This document shows, piece by piece, positions 25,910-34,366 of a DNA stretch of 64,000 bases; position 1 is the first letter of the stretch, and each line of letters starts with the position of its first letter. The DNA is from JAEUOS01 sp965279115. GTDB lineage: Bacteria > Pseudomonadota > Gammaproteobacteria > Burkholderiales > JAEUOS01. Made by a program: the position numbers and the translations under genes. The stretch is taken from positions 2,666,001 through 2,730,000 of the forward strand of contig OZ257137.1 of NCBI GenBank assembly GCA_965279115.1, given 5' to 3'. Under the pieces are notes generated by a model, which was given only the letters and a program-made list of their open reading frames with translations, did no database searches and was not told the origin of the DNA.

Positions 25910-28033
25910 GTGCGCGTGACATCCATTTCCGCCGCCGACGGGCGGAGCGATCCGGGTGGCGCTGTCCCCGAAGCAGCCGCCCTGCCCGGCGCGCGCCTGT
26001 ACCCGCACCTGCTGGCACCCCTGGACCTCGGCTTCACGGTCCTGAAAAACCGCGTGCTGATGGGCTCCATGCATACCGGGCTGGAGGATGGCCGCGACCT
26101 CACGAAGCTGGCCGCCTACTTTCGCGAGCGCGCCGAGGGCGGGGTCGGGCTGATCGTCACCGGCGGCTTCGCGCCCAACATCGCGGGCTGGGCCAAGCCC
26201 TTCGCCGGCACGCTCGCCACCTCGGGCGCCGCACGCCGCCACCAGGTGGTGACCCGTGCGGTGCATGAGGCCGGCGGCCGGATCGCGCTGCAGATCCTGC
26301 ATACCGGGCGTTATGCCTACCATCCGCTGGCGGTGGCGCCCACGCGCCTGCAGTCGCCGATTTCGCCGTTCACGCCCTTCGAGCTTTCATCGCGCGGGGT
26401 GGAGCGGCAGATCCGCGCCTTCGTCAACTGCGCGGTCAAGGCGCGCGAGGCGGGGTATGACGGTGTCGAGATCATGGGCTCCGAGGGTTACCTGATCAAT
26501 CAGTTCATCGCCGCACCCACCAACCGGCGCAACGACGAATGGGGCGGTGACTACAGCCATCGTATCCGCCTGCCTCTGGAAATCGTGGCGCGCACGCGCG
26601 CGGCGGTCGGGCCGGACTTCATCATCATCTACCGCCTGTCGATGATCGACCTGGTGCCCGAGGGCAGTTCTTGGGACGAGGTGGTGCAACTGGGCACAGC
26701 GGTGGCGCAGGGCGGCGCGACAATCGTCAATACCGGCATCGGCTGGCACGAGGCACGCGTGCCGACCATTGCCACCAGCGTGCCGCGCGCCGCCTTTGCG
26801 TGGGTGACGAAGAAAATGAAAGCCGAGTTCGCCGCGCGCGCCATCGCCACGCCGCTGGTGGCCTCGAACCGCATCAACACGCCGGAGGTGGCCGAAGAGC
26901 TGCTGGCCGACGGCAGTGCAGACATGGTCTCGATGGCGCGGCCGCTGCTGGCCGATGCGGCCTTTGTGCGCAAGGCGGCGGAAGGGCGCGCCGACAGCAT
27001 TAACACCTGCATCGCCTGCAACCAGGCCTGCCTGGACCATGTGTTCAGGAACCGCGTCGCCAGCTGCCTGGTGAACCCGCGCGCCTGCCATGAAACCGAG
27101 CTGCTGTTCCAGCCGGTGTCGCGCAAGAAGCGCATCGCGGTGGTGGGTGCCGGGCCGGCCGGCGTGACCGCCGCCACCTACGCGGCCGAGCGTGGACACG
27201 AGGTGCATCTGTTCGATGCCGCGGCGGAAATCGGCGGGCAACTCAACATGGCGCGCCGCGTGCCGGGGAAGGAAGAGTTCGACGAGATGCTGCGCTATAT
27301 GCGCCACCGCATCGCCGAGACCGGCGTTACCCTGCATCTCGACAGGAAGGTGGGCGTGGACGACCTTGACGGATTCGACGAAGTGGTGGTCGCCACCGGC
27401 GTGGTGCCGCGCGACCCGCGCATACCGGGCCAGGAGCATCCCAAGGTACTTTCCTACATCGACGTGCTGCGCGGTGCGCGCCCGGTGGGGCAGAGCGTGG
27501 CCATCATCGGCGCCGGCGGCATCGGCTTCGATGTCGCCGAGTTCCTGGTACATCATGGCGTTTCACCAACGCTGGACCTTGCCGCCTGGCAGGCCGAGTG
27601 GGGCGTGGGTGATCCGGCCGAGGCGCGTGGCGGGCTGCGGGTGGGCGGCATCGCGCCAACACCACCGGCGCGCAAGGTCACGCTCCTGCAGCGCAAGGCC
27701 GGCAAGCCCGGCGCCGGACTCGGCAAGACCACCGGCTGGATCCACCGCGCCGCACTGAAAATGAAGCAGGTGGAGATGGTCGGCGGGGTCAACTACGAGC
27801 GCATCGGCGACGAGGGCCTGCTGATCACCCATGGCGAAAAGCGCGAGGCTGCAGAGTGGCTGCTCTGCGACACCATCGTGCTGTGCGCGGGGCAGTTGCC
27901 GCTGCGCGACCTGGCCGACGCGCTCACCGCGCGCGGCAGGAAGGTGCATGTGATCGGCGGCGCGCTGGAAGCCGGCGAACTCGACGCCAAGCGCGCCATT
28001 GACCAGGCGGCGCGGCTGGCCGCGCGCCTGTAG
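25910..28033 (+). CDS. 2,4-dienoyl-CoA reductase (NADPH)-like FMN/FAD/4Fe-4S enzyme
   Basis: 707 residues with the three-part FadH layout. An old-yellow-enzyme TIM barrel comes first (LYPHLLAPLDLGFTVLKNRVLMGSMHTGLE at 30-58). Next is a 4Fe-4S ligand set CIACNQAC...C. The FAD and NAD(P) domains follow, with VVGAGPAGVTAATYAAERGH and IIGAGGIGFDVAEFL. E. coli FadH reduces 2,4-dienoyl-CoA in unsaturated fatty acid breakdown. The GTG start adds about 30 residues before the usual N-terminus, so a later start is possible. It is transcribed with the aldehyde dehydrogenase gene. Confidence 0.92.
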   Translation: MRVTSISAADGRSDPGGAVPEAAALPGARLYPHLLAPLDLGFTVLKNRVLMGSMHTGLEDGRDLTKLAAYFRERAEGGVGLIVTGGFAPNIAGWAKPFAGTLATSGAARRHQVVTRAVHEAGGRIALQILHTGRYAYHPLAVAPTRLQSPISPFTPFELSSRGVERQIRAFVNCAVKAREAGYDGVEIMGSEGYLINQFIAAPTNRRNDEWGGDYSHRIRLPLEIVARTRAAVGPDFIIIYRLSMIDLVPEGSSWDEVVQLGTAVAQGGATIVNTGIGWHEARVPTIATSVPRAAFAWVTKKMKAEFAARAIATPLVASNRINTPEVAEELLADGSADMVSMARPLLADAAFVRKAAEGRADSINTCIACNQACLDHVFRNRVASCLVNPRACHETELLFQPVSRKKRIAVVGAGPAGVTAATYAAERGHEVHLFDAAAEIGGQLNMARRVPGKEEFDEMLRYMRHRIAETGVTLHLDRKVGVDDLDGFDEVVVATGVVPRDPRIPGQEHPKVLSYIDVLRGARPVGQSVAIIGAGGIGFDVAEFLVHHGVSPTLDLAAWQAEWGVGDPAEARGGLRVGGIAPTPPARKVTLLQRKAGKPGAGLGKTTGWIHRAALKMKQVEMVGGVNYERIGDEGLLITHGEKREAAEWLLCDTIVLCAGQLPLRDLADALTARGRKVHVIGGALEAGELDAKRAIDQAARLAARL

Positions 28034-28053
28034 GGGCTACGCCGGGCCCCGGC

Positions 28054-28929
28054 TTATTGCGCCGCCTTCAGCGCGGCGATCCGCTCCTCGAGCGGCGGGT
28101 GGGTCATGAACAGGCGCTTCAAGCCACTGCCAACCCCGCCGGCGATGCCGAAGGCCGCCATCTTGTCAGGCAGCGGTTGCGGATGCAGGCCGCCCAGACG
28201 TTGGAGCGCCGCGATCATGTTGCGGCGCCCGGCGAGGTCGGCGCCGCCCGTGTCGGCCTTGAACTCGCGACGCCGCGAAAACCACATCACGATAATGGAG
28301 GCGAGCACCCCCAGCACGAGCTCGGCGACGATCATGGTGACGAAGAAGGCCGGGCCCTGGCCGCGCTCCGTCTTGAACACCACGCGGTCGACCAGATGGC
28401 CGATCACCCTTGAGAGGAACATCACGAAGGTGTTCACCACGCCCTGGATCAGCGCCAGGGTGACCATGTCGCCATTGGCGGCATGCGCCACCTCATGGCC
28501 GAGCACCGCCTCGGCCTCTTCGCGGGTGAGCTGCCGCAAAAGGCCGGTGGAAACCGCGATCAGCGAGCTGTTGCGCATCATGCCGGTGGCGAAGGCGTTG
28601 ACCTCGGGCGAATCGTAGACGCCCACCTCCGGCATCCGGATGCCGGATTTCTCGGCGTATTTGCGCACCGTATCGACCAGCCAGCGCTCGGTGGGGCTGG
28701 CCGGGTTTTCGAGCACATGCACGCCCAGCGAGCGCTTGACCGACCACTTGGAGATCGCCAGCGAAATGAAGGACCCGCCAAAGCCCATCACGGCGGCGAA
28801 AATCAGCAGCGAGGTGAGGTTGAGGCCATTGGCGTTCAGGTAAGGCTCGACACCCAGGAGGCGCATCGTCACCGAAAGCACCAGGACGATGGCCATGTTG
28901 GTGGCGAGGAAAAGGACGATGCGTTTCAT
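28054..28929 (-). CDS. htpX: membrane zinc metalloprotease HtpX
   Basis: 291 residues, starting MKRIVLFLATNMAIVLVLSV at 28929. The HEXXH zinc site is HEVAH (His145, Glu146, His149), and the third ligand glutamate is in RREFKADTGGA. Four hydrophobic segments place it in the inner membrane with the active site in the cytoplasm, where it degrades misfolded membrane proteins. The length and the closing THPPLEERIAAL are typical. It converges with the FadH-like gene and lies 61 bases downstream of the PuuE-like genes; it is probably a housekeeping gene outside the catabolic unit. Confidence 0.96.
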   Translation of the reverse strand: MKRIVLFLATNMAIVLVLSVTMRLLGVEPYLNANGLNLTSLLIFAAVMGFGGSFISLAISKWSVKRSLGVHVLENPASPTERWLVDTVRKYAEKSGIRMPEVGVYDSPEVNAFATGMMRNSSLIAVSTGLLRQLTREEAEAVLGHEVAHAANGDMVTLALIQGVVNTFVMFLSRVIGHLVDRVVFKTERGQGPAFFVTMIVAELVLGVLASIIVMWFSRRREFKADTGGADLAGRRNMIAALQRLGGLHPQPLPDKMAAFGIAGGVGSGLKRLFMTHPPLEERIAALKAAQ

Positions 28930-28990
28930 GTGGAAGTGGCGAAGTCGTTCGAGCCCATTGGACCCCGCCATCCGGAAATCGTTCCCGCTG

Positions 28991-29920
28991 TTACGCGTGT
29001 TGCTGTGCCCGCCAGCCGTCCACGATCTCCGCCCCGGTTGCCGACCACACGCCGCGGCGGCTGACGATGTGGTCCAGCGCCTGTTCCAGCGCACCGATGC
29101 GATACGGCTGGCCGGTGATCCACGGGTGCAGCGAAATCGCCATCACACGCCCTCCCCCTTCGGCCGATTCGCGGTGCAGCACGTCGAACTGGTCGATCAG
29201 CGCATCGCGGAAGTCGTCCTCGGTGTGGTGGTTGTTGATGAGGATCTGGTAGTCGTCGATGTCGCAGGGGTGCGGCATGGCCGTGAGCGTGCCGGTGGCG
29301 GCCTTGAAGGCGTAGGGCATGTCGTCGTTGACCCAGTCGCACAGGTAGTCGCAACCTGCCGCAGCCACGAGATCCGGCGTGGCGAAGGATTCCGACTTGG
29401 CCGGTGAAAGCCAGCCGCGCACCTTCTGGCCGGAGGCCTTGCGCAGAATGTCCAGGCTTTCGGTCACCAGGCGCTTTTCCTCGTCCGCGCCCAGGCCCTC
29501 GTAATGCAGGTGGTCCATGTCCATGCCGTTGCCGATGATCTCCCAGCCTTGCGCCACGCAGGCGTGGATCAGTGCCGGGTAGCGCACCGCCACCGCGGCA
29601 TTGGTGGCGACGCTGGCCTTCAGGCCGCGCGCCTTGAGCGCGTTCATGATGCGGAAGATGCCGACGCGATTGCCGTAGTCACGCAGCGTGTAGTGGCGCA
29701 GGTCCGGGTAGGAGGTGACCATCGCGCCCGGCGGCTTGAAGGGCTTGCCCTTCATGTCGAGCGGAAACCATTCCAGCGCCGGCACGATCCACAGGGCTAC
29801 GCGGGCACCGTCCGGCCACGTGACGTTCTTGCGCGTGTGCAGTTGCGACCAGGCGTAGCGGTCATGGTCCATGCCATAGCCGCGCTTCTCATATTTCAGG
29901 TAGTCGGCGGGCATGCTCAT
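28991..29920 (-). CDS. polysaccharide deacetylase-family hydrolase (PuuE/cyclic-imide-hydrolase type), copy 2
   Basis: 309 residues, starting MSMPADYLKYEKRGYG at 29920; the ATG overlaps the stop of the paralogue upstream (ATGA). The NodB-type barrel is recognisable: WPDGARVALWIVPALEWF, RDYGNRVGIFRIMNAL, GWEIIGNGMDMDHL, RGWLSPAKSES and SLHPWITGQPYR. In this branch of the family, known members such as PuuE allantoinase and cyclic imidases open N-containing rings rather than deacetylating sugars. It is a paralogue of the preceding gene. The location is cytoplasmic because no signal peptide is present. Confidence 0.86.
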   Translation of the reverse strand: MSMPADYLKYEKRGYGMDHDRYAWSQLHTRKNVTWPDGARVALWIVPALEWFPLDMKGKPFKPPGAMVTSYPDLRHYTLRDYGNRVGIFRIMNALKARGLKASVATNAAVAVRYPALIHACVAQGWEIIGNGMDMDHLHYEGLGADEEKRLVTESLDILRKASGQKVRGWLSPAKSESFATPDLVAAAGCDYLCDWVNDDMPYAFKAATGTLTAMPHPCDIDDYQILINNHHTEDDFRDALIDQFDVLHRESAEGGGRVMAISLHPWITGQPYRIGALEQALDHIVSRRGVWSATGAEIVDGWRAQQHA

Positions 29921-30837
29921 AGCGGCGACTCCGCAACCGGATGCGACGCCTTGGCGAAGGCGTCGTAGTTGTTGTCGAGAAAATGCTGTGCGATCTCGCG
30001 ACCGGTGGCCAACCACACCTTGTCGTGGCCGCAGATGTACTCCAGCGCCTCTTCAAAAGCCTGGATGCGGTAGGGCCAGCCCACCAGGTACGGGTGCAAG
30101 GGAATGCACATCACCGTGCCGGACTCCGCGCCCTCTTCGTAGAGCCGGTCGAACTGGCGCTTGAGGATCTCGCCGTAGCGGCGCGGGCTCACCAGGTTGA
30201 TGTTGTAGACGATCACGTCATTCATTTCCAGCGAGTAGGGCACCGATACCAGGCGGCCCTTCTTCACCTTGACCGGCCCGGGCTGGTCGTCATGGAACAG
30301 GTCGCACACGTAGGTGAGGCCCATGTCCGCCACCAGGTCGAGCGTGTTGTCGGTGTAGGTGAGCGCGGGCGCCAGCCAGCCGTCGAGCTTCTGGCCGGTG
30401 TGCTTTTTGATCGTGTCGATCGAATCTTGTATCACCGCGCGCTCCTGTGCTTCGTCCATGTTGAACAGGTAGCGGGTGTTGTAGGTGCCGTGGCTGTAGA
30501 ACTCCCAGCCGCTGTCGGCGCAGTCCTTGATGATCTCGGGATGGTGCTCGCACATCGCCACGTTGAGCGAGACGCTGCCGCGCATGCCGCAGCGGTCCAT
30601 CGCGTCCTTCATGCGCTTGAATCCGGCGCGGTTGCCGTAGTCGCGGTACGAGTAGTTGAGCACGTCCGGTTGCGGCCGGCCCCAGGCGGCGCGCGACGGG
30701 TTCTTCGGCGGGTCGAGCTCGTAGAACTCGATGTTGGGGGCTACCCAGAAGGCCACCCGTGCGCCATTGGGCCAGGTGATCTTCGGGCGGCTGCCGTCGT
30801 TGGGCAGGTAGTCGTAGAGCTTCGGGTCGCGGACCAT
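29917..30837 (-). CDS. polysaccharide deacetylase-family hydrolase (PuuE/cyclic-imide-hydrolase type), copy 1
   Basis: 306 residues with the same plan as its downstream paralogue: ITWPNGARVAFWVAPNIEFYE near the start, YRDYGNRAGFKRMKDAM, GWEFYSHGTYNTRYL, DGWLAPALTYTDNT and PLHPYLVGWPYRIQAF. The GTYNTR segment and the HP motif near residue 245 correspond to metal-binding and catalytic regions of the NodB fold. PuuE-type enzymes hydrolyse allantoin; others open cyclic imides. The gene lies nine bases downstream of the isochorismatase-family amidohydrolase, suggesting sequential amide hydrolyses. Confidence 0.86.
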   Translation of the reverse strand: MVRDPKLYDYLPNDGSRPKITWPNGARVAFWVAPNIEFYELDPPKNPSRAAWGRPQPDVLNYSYRDYGNRAGFKRMKDAMDRCGMRGSVSLNVAMCEHHPEIIKDCADSGWEFYSHGTYNTRYLFNMDEAQERAVIQDSIDTIKKHTGQKLDGWLAPALTYTDNTLDLVADMGLTYVCDLFHDDQPGPVKVKKGRLVSVPYSLEMNDVIVYNINLVSPRRYGEILKRQFDRLYEEGAESGTVMCIPLHPYLVGWPYRIQAFEEALEYICGHDKVWLATGREIAQHFLDNNYDAFAKASHPVAESPL

Positions 30838-30846
30838 GGAGGTTTC

Positions 30847-31524
30847 CTATCCCTGGTTGGCCGGCATGGCGTTTAGGTGGGCGATGGCTTCTGCCACCGG
30901 GATCACGTCGCAGTACTTGAGCGCCATGTCGTACAGGTTGGCGAAGTGCGGGCTCTCGTGCTTGTCGGCGGTGGTTTCCTCCGGCACGATGGTGCGGTAG
31001 CTGCGCTGCAGGCTGTCCACCGCGGTGGCGCGCACGCAGCCCGAGGTCGAGCCGCCGGTGACGATCACGGTGTCGATCTTGTGAAAGTTGAACAGCGAAC
31101 CGAGGTTGGTTTCGAAGAACGCCGAAGCCATGCGCTTGTTGATGATGATGTCGCGCTGGCGGTCGATGATGAGGCGGTCGTCGAATTCGCTGCGCCGCGA
31201 GCCGACCTTGATGTTCTGCAGCGAATCCGGGGTGTTGGTGCGGGTGCCCCACACGCCGCAGTCCTCGCCGGAGTCCATGTAGGCCACATAGGTCCAGATC
31301 ACCGGGAAGTTCTTCGCGCGCATGGCGGCCGCGAGCTGGTTCACGTACTCGAGTTGCTTGGGGTCGGTTTCGTAGGCGGTGACGAATTCGCCGACGTTGG
31401 TGTAGGCCTTTTGCAGGTCCACGTTGATGAGCGCCGGGCGCGCGCCGAAGCCGAAGCGCTTGCGCGTCGGATTCTTCTTGACGTCCTCGAAAAGCTGGCG
31501 GGCGGTCTTGTTCGATTGCTCCAT
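30847..31524 (-). CDS. isochorismatase-family amidohydrolase (N-carbamoylsarcosine/maleamate amidase type)
   Basis: 225 residues of the isochorismatase superfamily. The Asp-Lys-Cys triad of the amidase branch is present: Asp36 in NVDLQKAY, Lys130 in INKRMAS and Cys163 in STSGCVRATA. Enzymes with this triad hydrolyse small amides such as N-carbamoylsarcosine, maleamate or nicotinamide. The VTGGSTSGCVRATAVDSLQ segment is especially close to the carbamoylsarcosine amidase pattern. It is flanked by two ring-opening-type hydrolases downstream and a TonB-C gene upstream. Exact substrate unknown. Confidence 0.9.
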   Translation of the reverse strand: MEQSNKTARQLFEDVKKNPTRKRFGFGARPALINVDLQKAYTNVGEFVTAYETDPKQLEYVNQLAAAMRAKNFPVIWTYVAYMDSGEDCGVWGTRTNTPDSLQNIKVGSRRSEFDDRLIIDRQRDIIINKRMASAFFETNLGSLFNFHKIDTVIVTGGSTSGCVRATAVDSLQRSYRTIVPEETTADKHESPHFANLYDMALKYCDVIPVAEAIAHLNAMPANQG

Positions 31525-31595
31525 GTAAACCTCACTGTGCTGTGGGGGGAATGGGGCCGGCGAAATCGTGGCCGGTCCGGTGTCTTGCGTGTCGC

Positions 31596-32024
31596 CTATT
31601 TTGGGCCATCTCGCCCTTGCGGCTTGAACGAAAGCGTCAGACGCGTTTCGTAGCTGGAAGGCTTGCCGTTGCGCATGGCCGGCGCAAAACGGAACGAAGG
31701 CACGGCCGCGTTGACCGCACTGTCGAAAATCAGCGGCGGATCGGCTTCGACGATGCGGAAGCGTTCGACTTCGCCTTTTTCATTGACCAGGAAGGCCACC
31801 ACCACGGTACCTTCGCGGCCGCGCTCGCGCGCTTCGCGCGGATAGTCCAGCGGCGGCTGGTACACCACGGGCGCGCCGGTCACATAAGGCTGGCCGGGAA
31901 ACACCGACGGCGGCGGCGGCACCACTTGCGCCGGCGCCTGTGGTGCCAGTGCAAGGGTCATCGCGAAGACGAACGCCGCCGCGAGGCCGGCGCCCACCAC
32001 GATGCGTGCGGGTTCGATCGCCAT
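31596..32024 (-). CDS. short TonB C-terminal-domain protein
   Basis: 142 residues. The start at 32024 comes two bases after the stop of the Bug gene upstream. Residues 1-33 form a signal peptide or anchor ending APAQ. A TonB-type C-terminal domain follows: PREARERGREGTVVVAFLVNEKGEVERFRIVE, then FDSAVNAAVPSFRFAPAMRNGKP. The long proline-rich spacer of a real TonB is missing, so the protein seems too short to span the periplasm to an outer-membrane receptor. Its place inside a catabolic operon without ExbB or ExbD is odd. Confidence 0.82.
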   Translation of the reverse strand: MAIEPARIVVGAGLAAAFVFAMTLALAPQAPAQVVPPPPSVFPGQPYVTGAPVVYQPPLDYPREARERGREGTVVVAFLVNEKGEVERFRIVEADPPLIFDSAVNAAVPSFRFAPAMRNGKPSSYETRLTLSFKPQGRDGPK

Positions 32025-32026
32025 GG

Positions 32027-32986
32027 CTAGTCCGCCTTCGCGCCGCTGGCCTTGACCACCAGCGCCCACTTGGCGATTTCGCGCTGTACGTGGGCGGCGA
32101 ACTCGTCCGGGGTGGAGCCCACCGGCTCGGCGCCCAGGCCGGCCAGGCGTTCGCGCACGTCGGGCAGGGCGAGGATGCGCCGGGTTTCGCTGGCCAGCTT
32201 GTCCACCACCGCGCGCGGCGTGCCCTTGGGCGCGAACAGCCCCGACCAGGCATCGGCGTAGAAGCCCGGGTAACTTTCCGCGATGGTGGGCAGGTCAGGC
32301 GCGGCGGGCGAGCGCTTCTGGCTGGTGACGGCCAGCGCGCGCAGGCGGCCCGCCTTCACATGCGGCAGGGCCGAGGGCAGGCCGTCCATCATTACCTGCA
32401 CCTGCCCGCCGATCAGGTCGGCCACCGCCGGCGCGCTGCCGCGATAGGGAATGTGCACCATGAAGATCCCGGCGTCGCGCTTGAACATCTCCATGCCGAG
32501 ATGCGCCGCCGTGCCGCTGCCCAGCGATGCATAGTCGAGCTTGCCTGGTTCGCGCCTGGCCAGCGCGACGAAATCCTTCAATGTCGTCGCCTTCACCGAC
32601 GGATGCACCACGATCACGTTCGGCACCACCGCCACCTGCGAGATCGCCTCGAAGTCTTTGACCGGGTCATAGGGCATCTTCGCGTACAGCGAGATGTTGA
32701 TCGCGTGCGAGCCCGTCACGCCCATCACCAGCGTGTAGCCGTCGGCGGGCGACTTGGCCACCACATCCGAACCGACGTTGCCGCCGGCGCCGCCACGGTT
32801 CTCGATCACCACCGGTTGTTTCCAGGCCGCGCCCATCTTGTCGGCAATCGCGCGTGCGGCGATGTCGGTGGCGCCGCCGGCCGGGAAGGGCACGACGATG
32901 CGGATCTGCTTCGAGGGAAAGTCGGTCTGCGCCACCGCGAGGTTCGCGGCTGCGAGAAGCATGGTGCACAAAAGGCGGCGCGGCAT
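32027..32986 (-). CDS. Bug-family substrate-binding protein
   Basis: 319 residues from ATG 32986 (MPRRLLCTMLLAAANLAVA signal peptide, cleavage before QTDF). The mature chain has FPSKQIRIVVPFPAGGATDIAARAIADKMG, ENRGGAGGNVGSDVVAKSPADGYTLVMG and IPYRGSAPAVADLIGGQVQVMMDGL, all Bug/TctC hallmarks. It binds a ligand in the periplasm, presumably the substrate of the surrounding operon. It is 14 bases downstream of the MmgE/PrpD gene and two bases upstream of the TonB-C gene. No TctAB membrane subunits are encoded nearby. Confidence 0.93.
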   Translation of the reverse strand: MPRRLLCTMLLAAANLAVAQTDFPSKQIRIVVPFPAGGATDIAARAIADKMGAAWKQPVVIENRGGAGGNVGSDVVAKSPADGYTLVMGVTGSHAINISLYAKMPYDPVKDFEAISQVAVVPNVIVVHPSVKATTLKDFVALARREPGKLDYASLGSGTAAHLGMEMFKRDAGIFMVHIPYRGSAPAVADLIGGQVQVMMDGLPSALPHVKAGRLRALAVTSQKRSPAAPDLPTIAESYPGFYADAWSGLFAPKGTPRAVVDKLASETRRILALPDVRERLAGLGAEPVGSTPDEFAAHVQREIAKWALVVKASGAKAD

Positions 32987-33000
32987 CGTCGGGCTCCGTT

Positions 33001-34344
33001 TCAAAACAGCAGGTCCCACAAGGCACGCATTTTCACATCCACCTCGGCCGACAGCACGGCGTTGGCGAATACAAAGGCCTTCTCGTTGGGCACGCTCACC
33101 TGCGCGTAGCGCATGAACTTGGCGGCCACTTCCTCGGCCGAGAGCGGTCTGGATGCGTCGCCGGGGATGGCGCGCACGTCTCGCTCGATGTCGTTGTAAC
33201 CGGAGGACACCATGAGCGACGCCCCGCGCTTGCCCTGCGCCTCCAGCGCGCGGTCGACGCGTACTTCCACCAGCGCTTCGAGCCGGCGCAACTCGGCGTC
33301 GTCAAAGCGCCCGGGGCGGTACACGCTGTGGTCAAGCACGCCGAAACGCAGCATCGCCGCCAGCCCGAAGGTGAGCGAGAACTGCGCCTGGATCGGCACC
33401 GCCGGCGCGCGATTGCCGCAATAGGTGATGGCCTCCGGATAGACCGAAAGCACGATGCGCGTGATGTTGGCGGTCCTGCCTTCGAGTTCCTCGCGCACGC
33501 CGCGGGCCAGCTCCGCGCCGTAGTGCACATGGCGCACCGCTGCATGGGGCTTGATATAGGCATCGAGGATCAGGTCGTCTTCCGGCGCGGGTGGCGCATC
33601 CGGTGCGGCGGCCGAGAAATTGGCCGCATACATGGCCAGCGCCCCTGCCGGCGCGCCGATACCGGCAGCGGCGGCCTGCGCCGCCAGCATTCCCAGCTGG
33701 GCGCTTTGCGCGAGATAGGTGTTGCGCGCGGTCTTGCCGGTGGCTACCGGCAGGTAGAGGCTGGTTGGCAACTGGCATGCCGCGATGTCGATGGCACGGC
33801 CAATGCCGTCGGCATCCTGCCCGAGGAGGCGCGCAACGCCGGCGGCCGCGCCCAGCGCCGGCCAGTTGCCATCCACATGCATGCCGGGCCGGATGCGCAG
33901 CCAGCCGCCGGCGCGTGCGCCCACTTCGTAGGCCAGCGCCAGCGCGTCGGCAGTGGCATCGAGCCCGCGTTCGCCCGCGACCGCCAGGGGCAGCAGCGCC
34001 GCGATCGCGGCCACGCCCGGACGACCGTGCGCATAGGCATGGCCCTCGCAGGCCTCGTCCCAGGTGGCGGCCATGGCGCCGACCTGTGCGGCTGAAGCAA
34101 GCGACAGGCGGCGGCCGCCGGGAAAGGTGAACGGCCCCGACTCCATGGCAGATGCATTCTGTTCGAAGGCGGTCACTTCCGCCGCTTCGCGCCCGGCGAG
34201 CATGCAGCCGATGGTGTCGAGCAGGATCACCCGCGCGGCGTTGGCGGCCGGTACGTTGGCCGGGCGTCTGGCACGCAGCGCGGCCGCGGCCTTCAAGGCG
34301 GCGGCGTGGATTTTCCAGTCGGTATCGAGGACAGGTGCGTTCAT
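33001..34344 (-). CDS. MmgE/PrpD family protein
   Basis: 447 residues. The family includes 2-methylcitrate dehydratase (PrpD), cis-aconitate decarboxylase and iminodisuccinate epimerase. Visible features are RVILLDTIGCMLAGRE near residue 38, the helical AATWDEACEGHAYAHGRPGVAAIAALLPLA block, and the C-terminal lid domain with KPHAAVRHVHYGAELARGV, where the KPHAA...H pattern is typical. It acts in the cytoplasm on di- or tricarboxylic acids. It sits between two Bug genes in the minus-strand operon; the substrate is not determined. Confidence 0.9.
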   Translation of the reverse strand: MNAPVLDTDWKIHAAALKAAAALRARRPANVPAANAARVILLDTIGCMLAGREAAEVTAFEQNASAMESGPFTFPGGRRLSLASAAQVGAMAATWDEACEGHAYAHGRPGVAAIAALLPLAVAGERGLDATADALALAYEVGARAGGWLRIRPGMHVDGNWPALGAAAGVARLLGQDADGIGRAIDIAACQLPTSLYLPVATGKTARNTYLAQSAQLGMLAAQAAAAGIGAPAGALAMYAANFSAAAPDAPPAPEDDLILDAYIKPHAAVRHVHYGAELARGVREELEGRTANITRIVLSVYPEAITYCGNRAPAVPIQAQFSLTFGLAAMLRFGVLDHSVYRPGRFDDAELRRLEALVEVRVDRALEAQGKRGASLMVSSGYNDIERDVRAIPGDASRPLSAEEVAAKFMRYAQVSVPNEKAFVFANAVLSAEVDVKMRALWDLLF

Positions 34345-34366
34345 GCGGGGCGGCCTTTGCGGGCGT

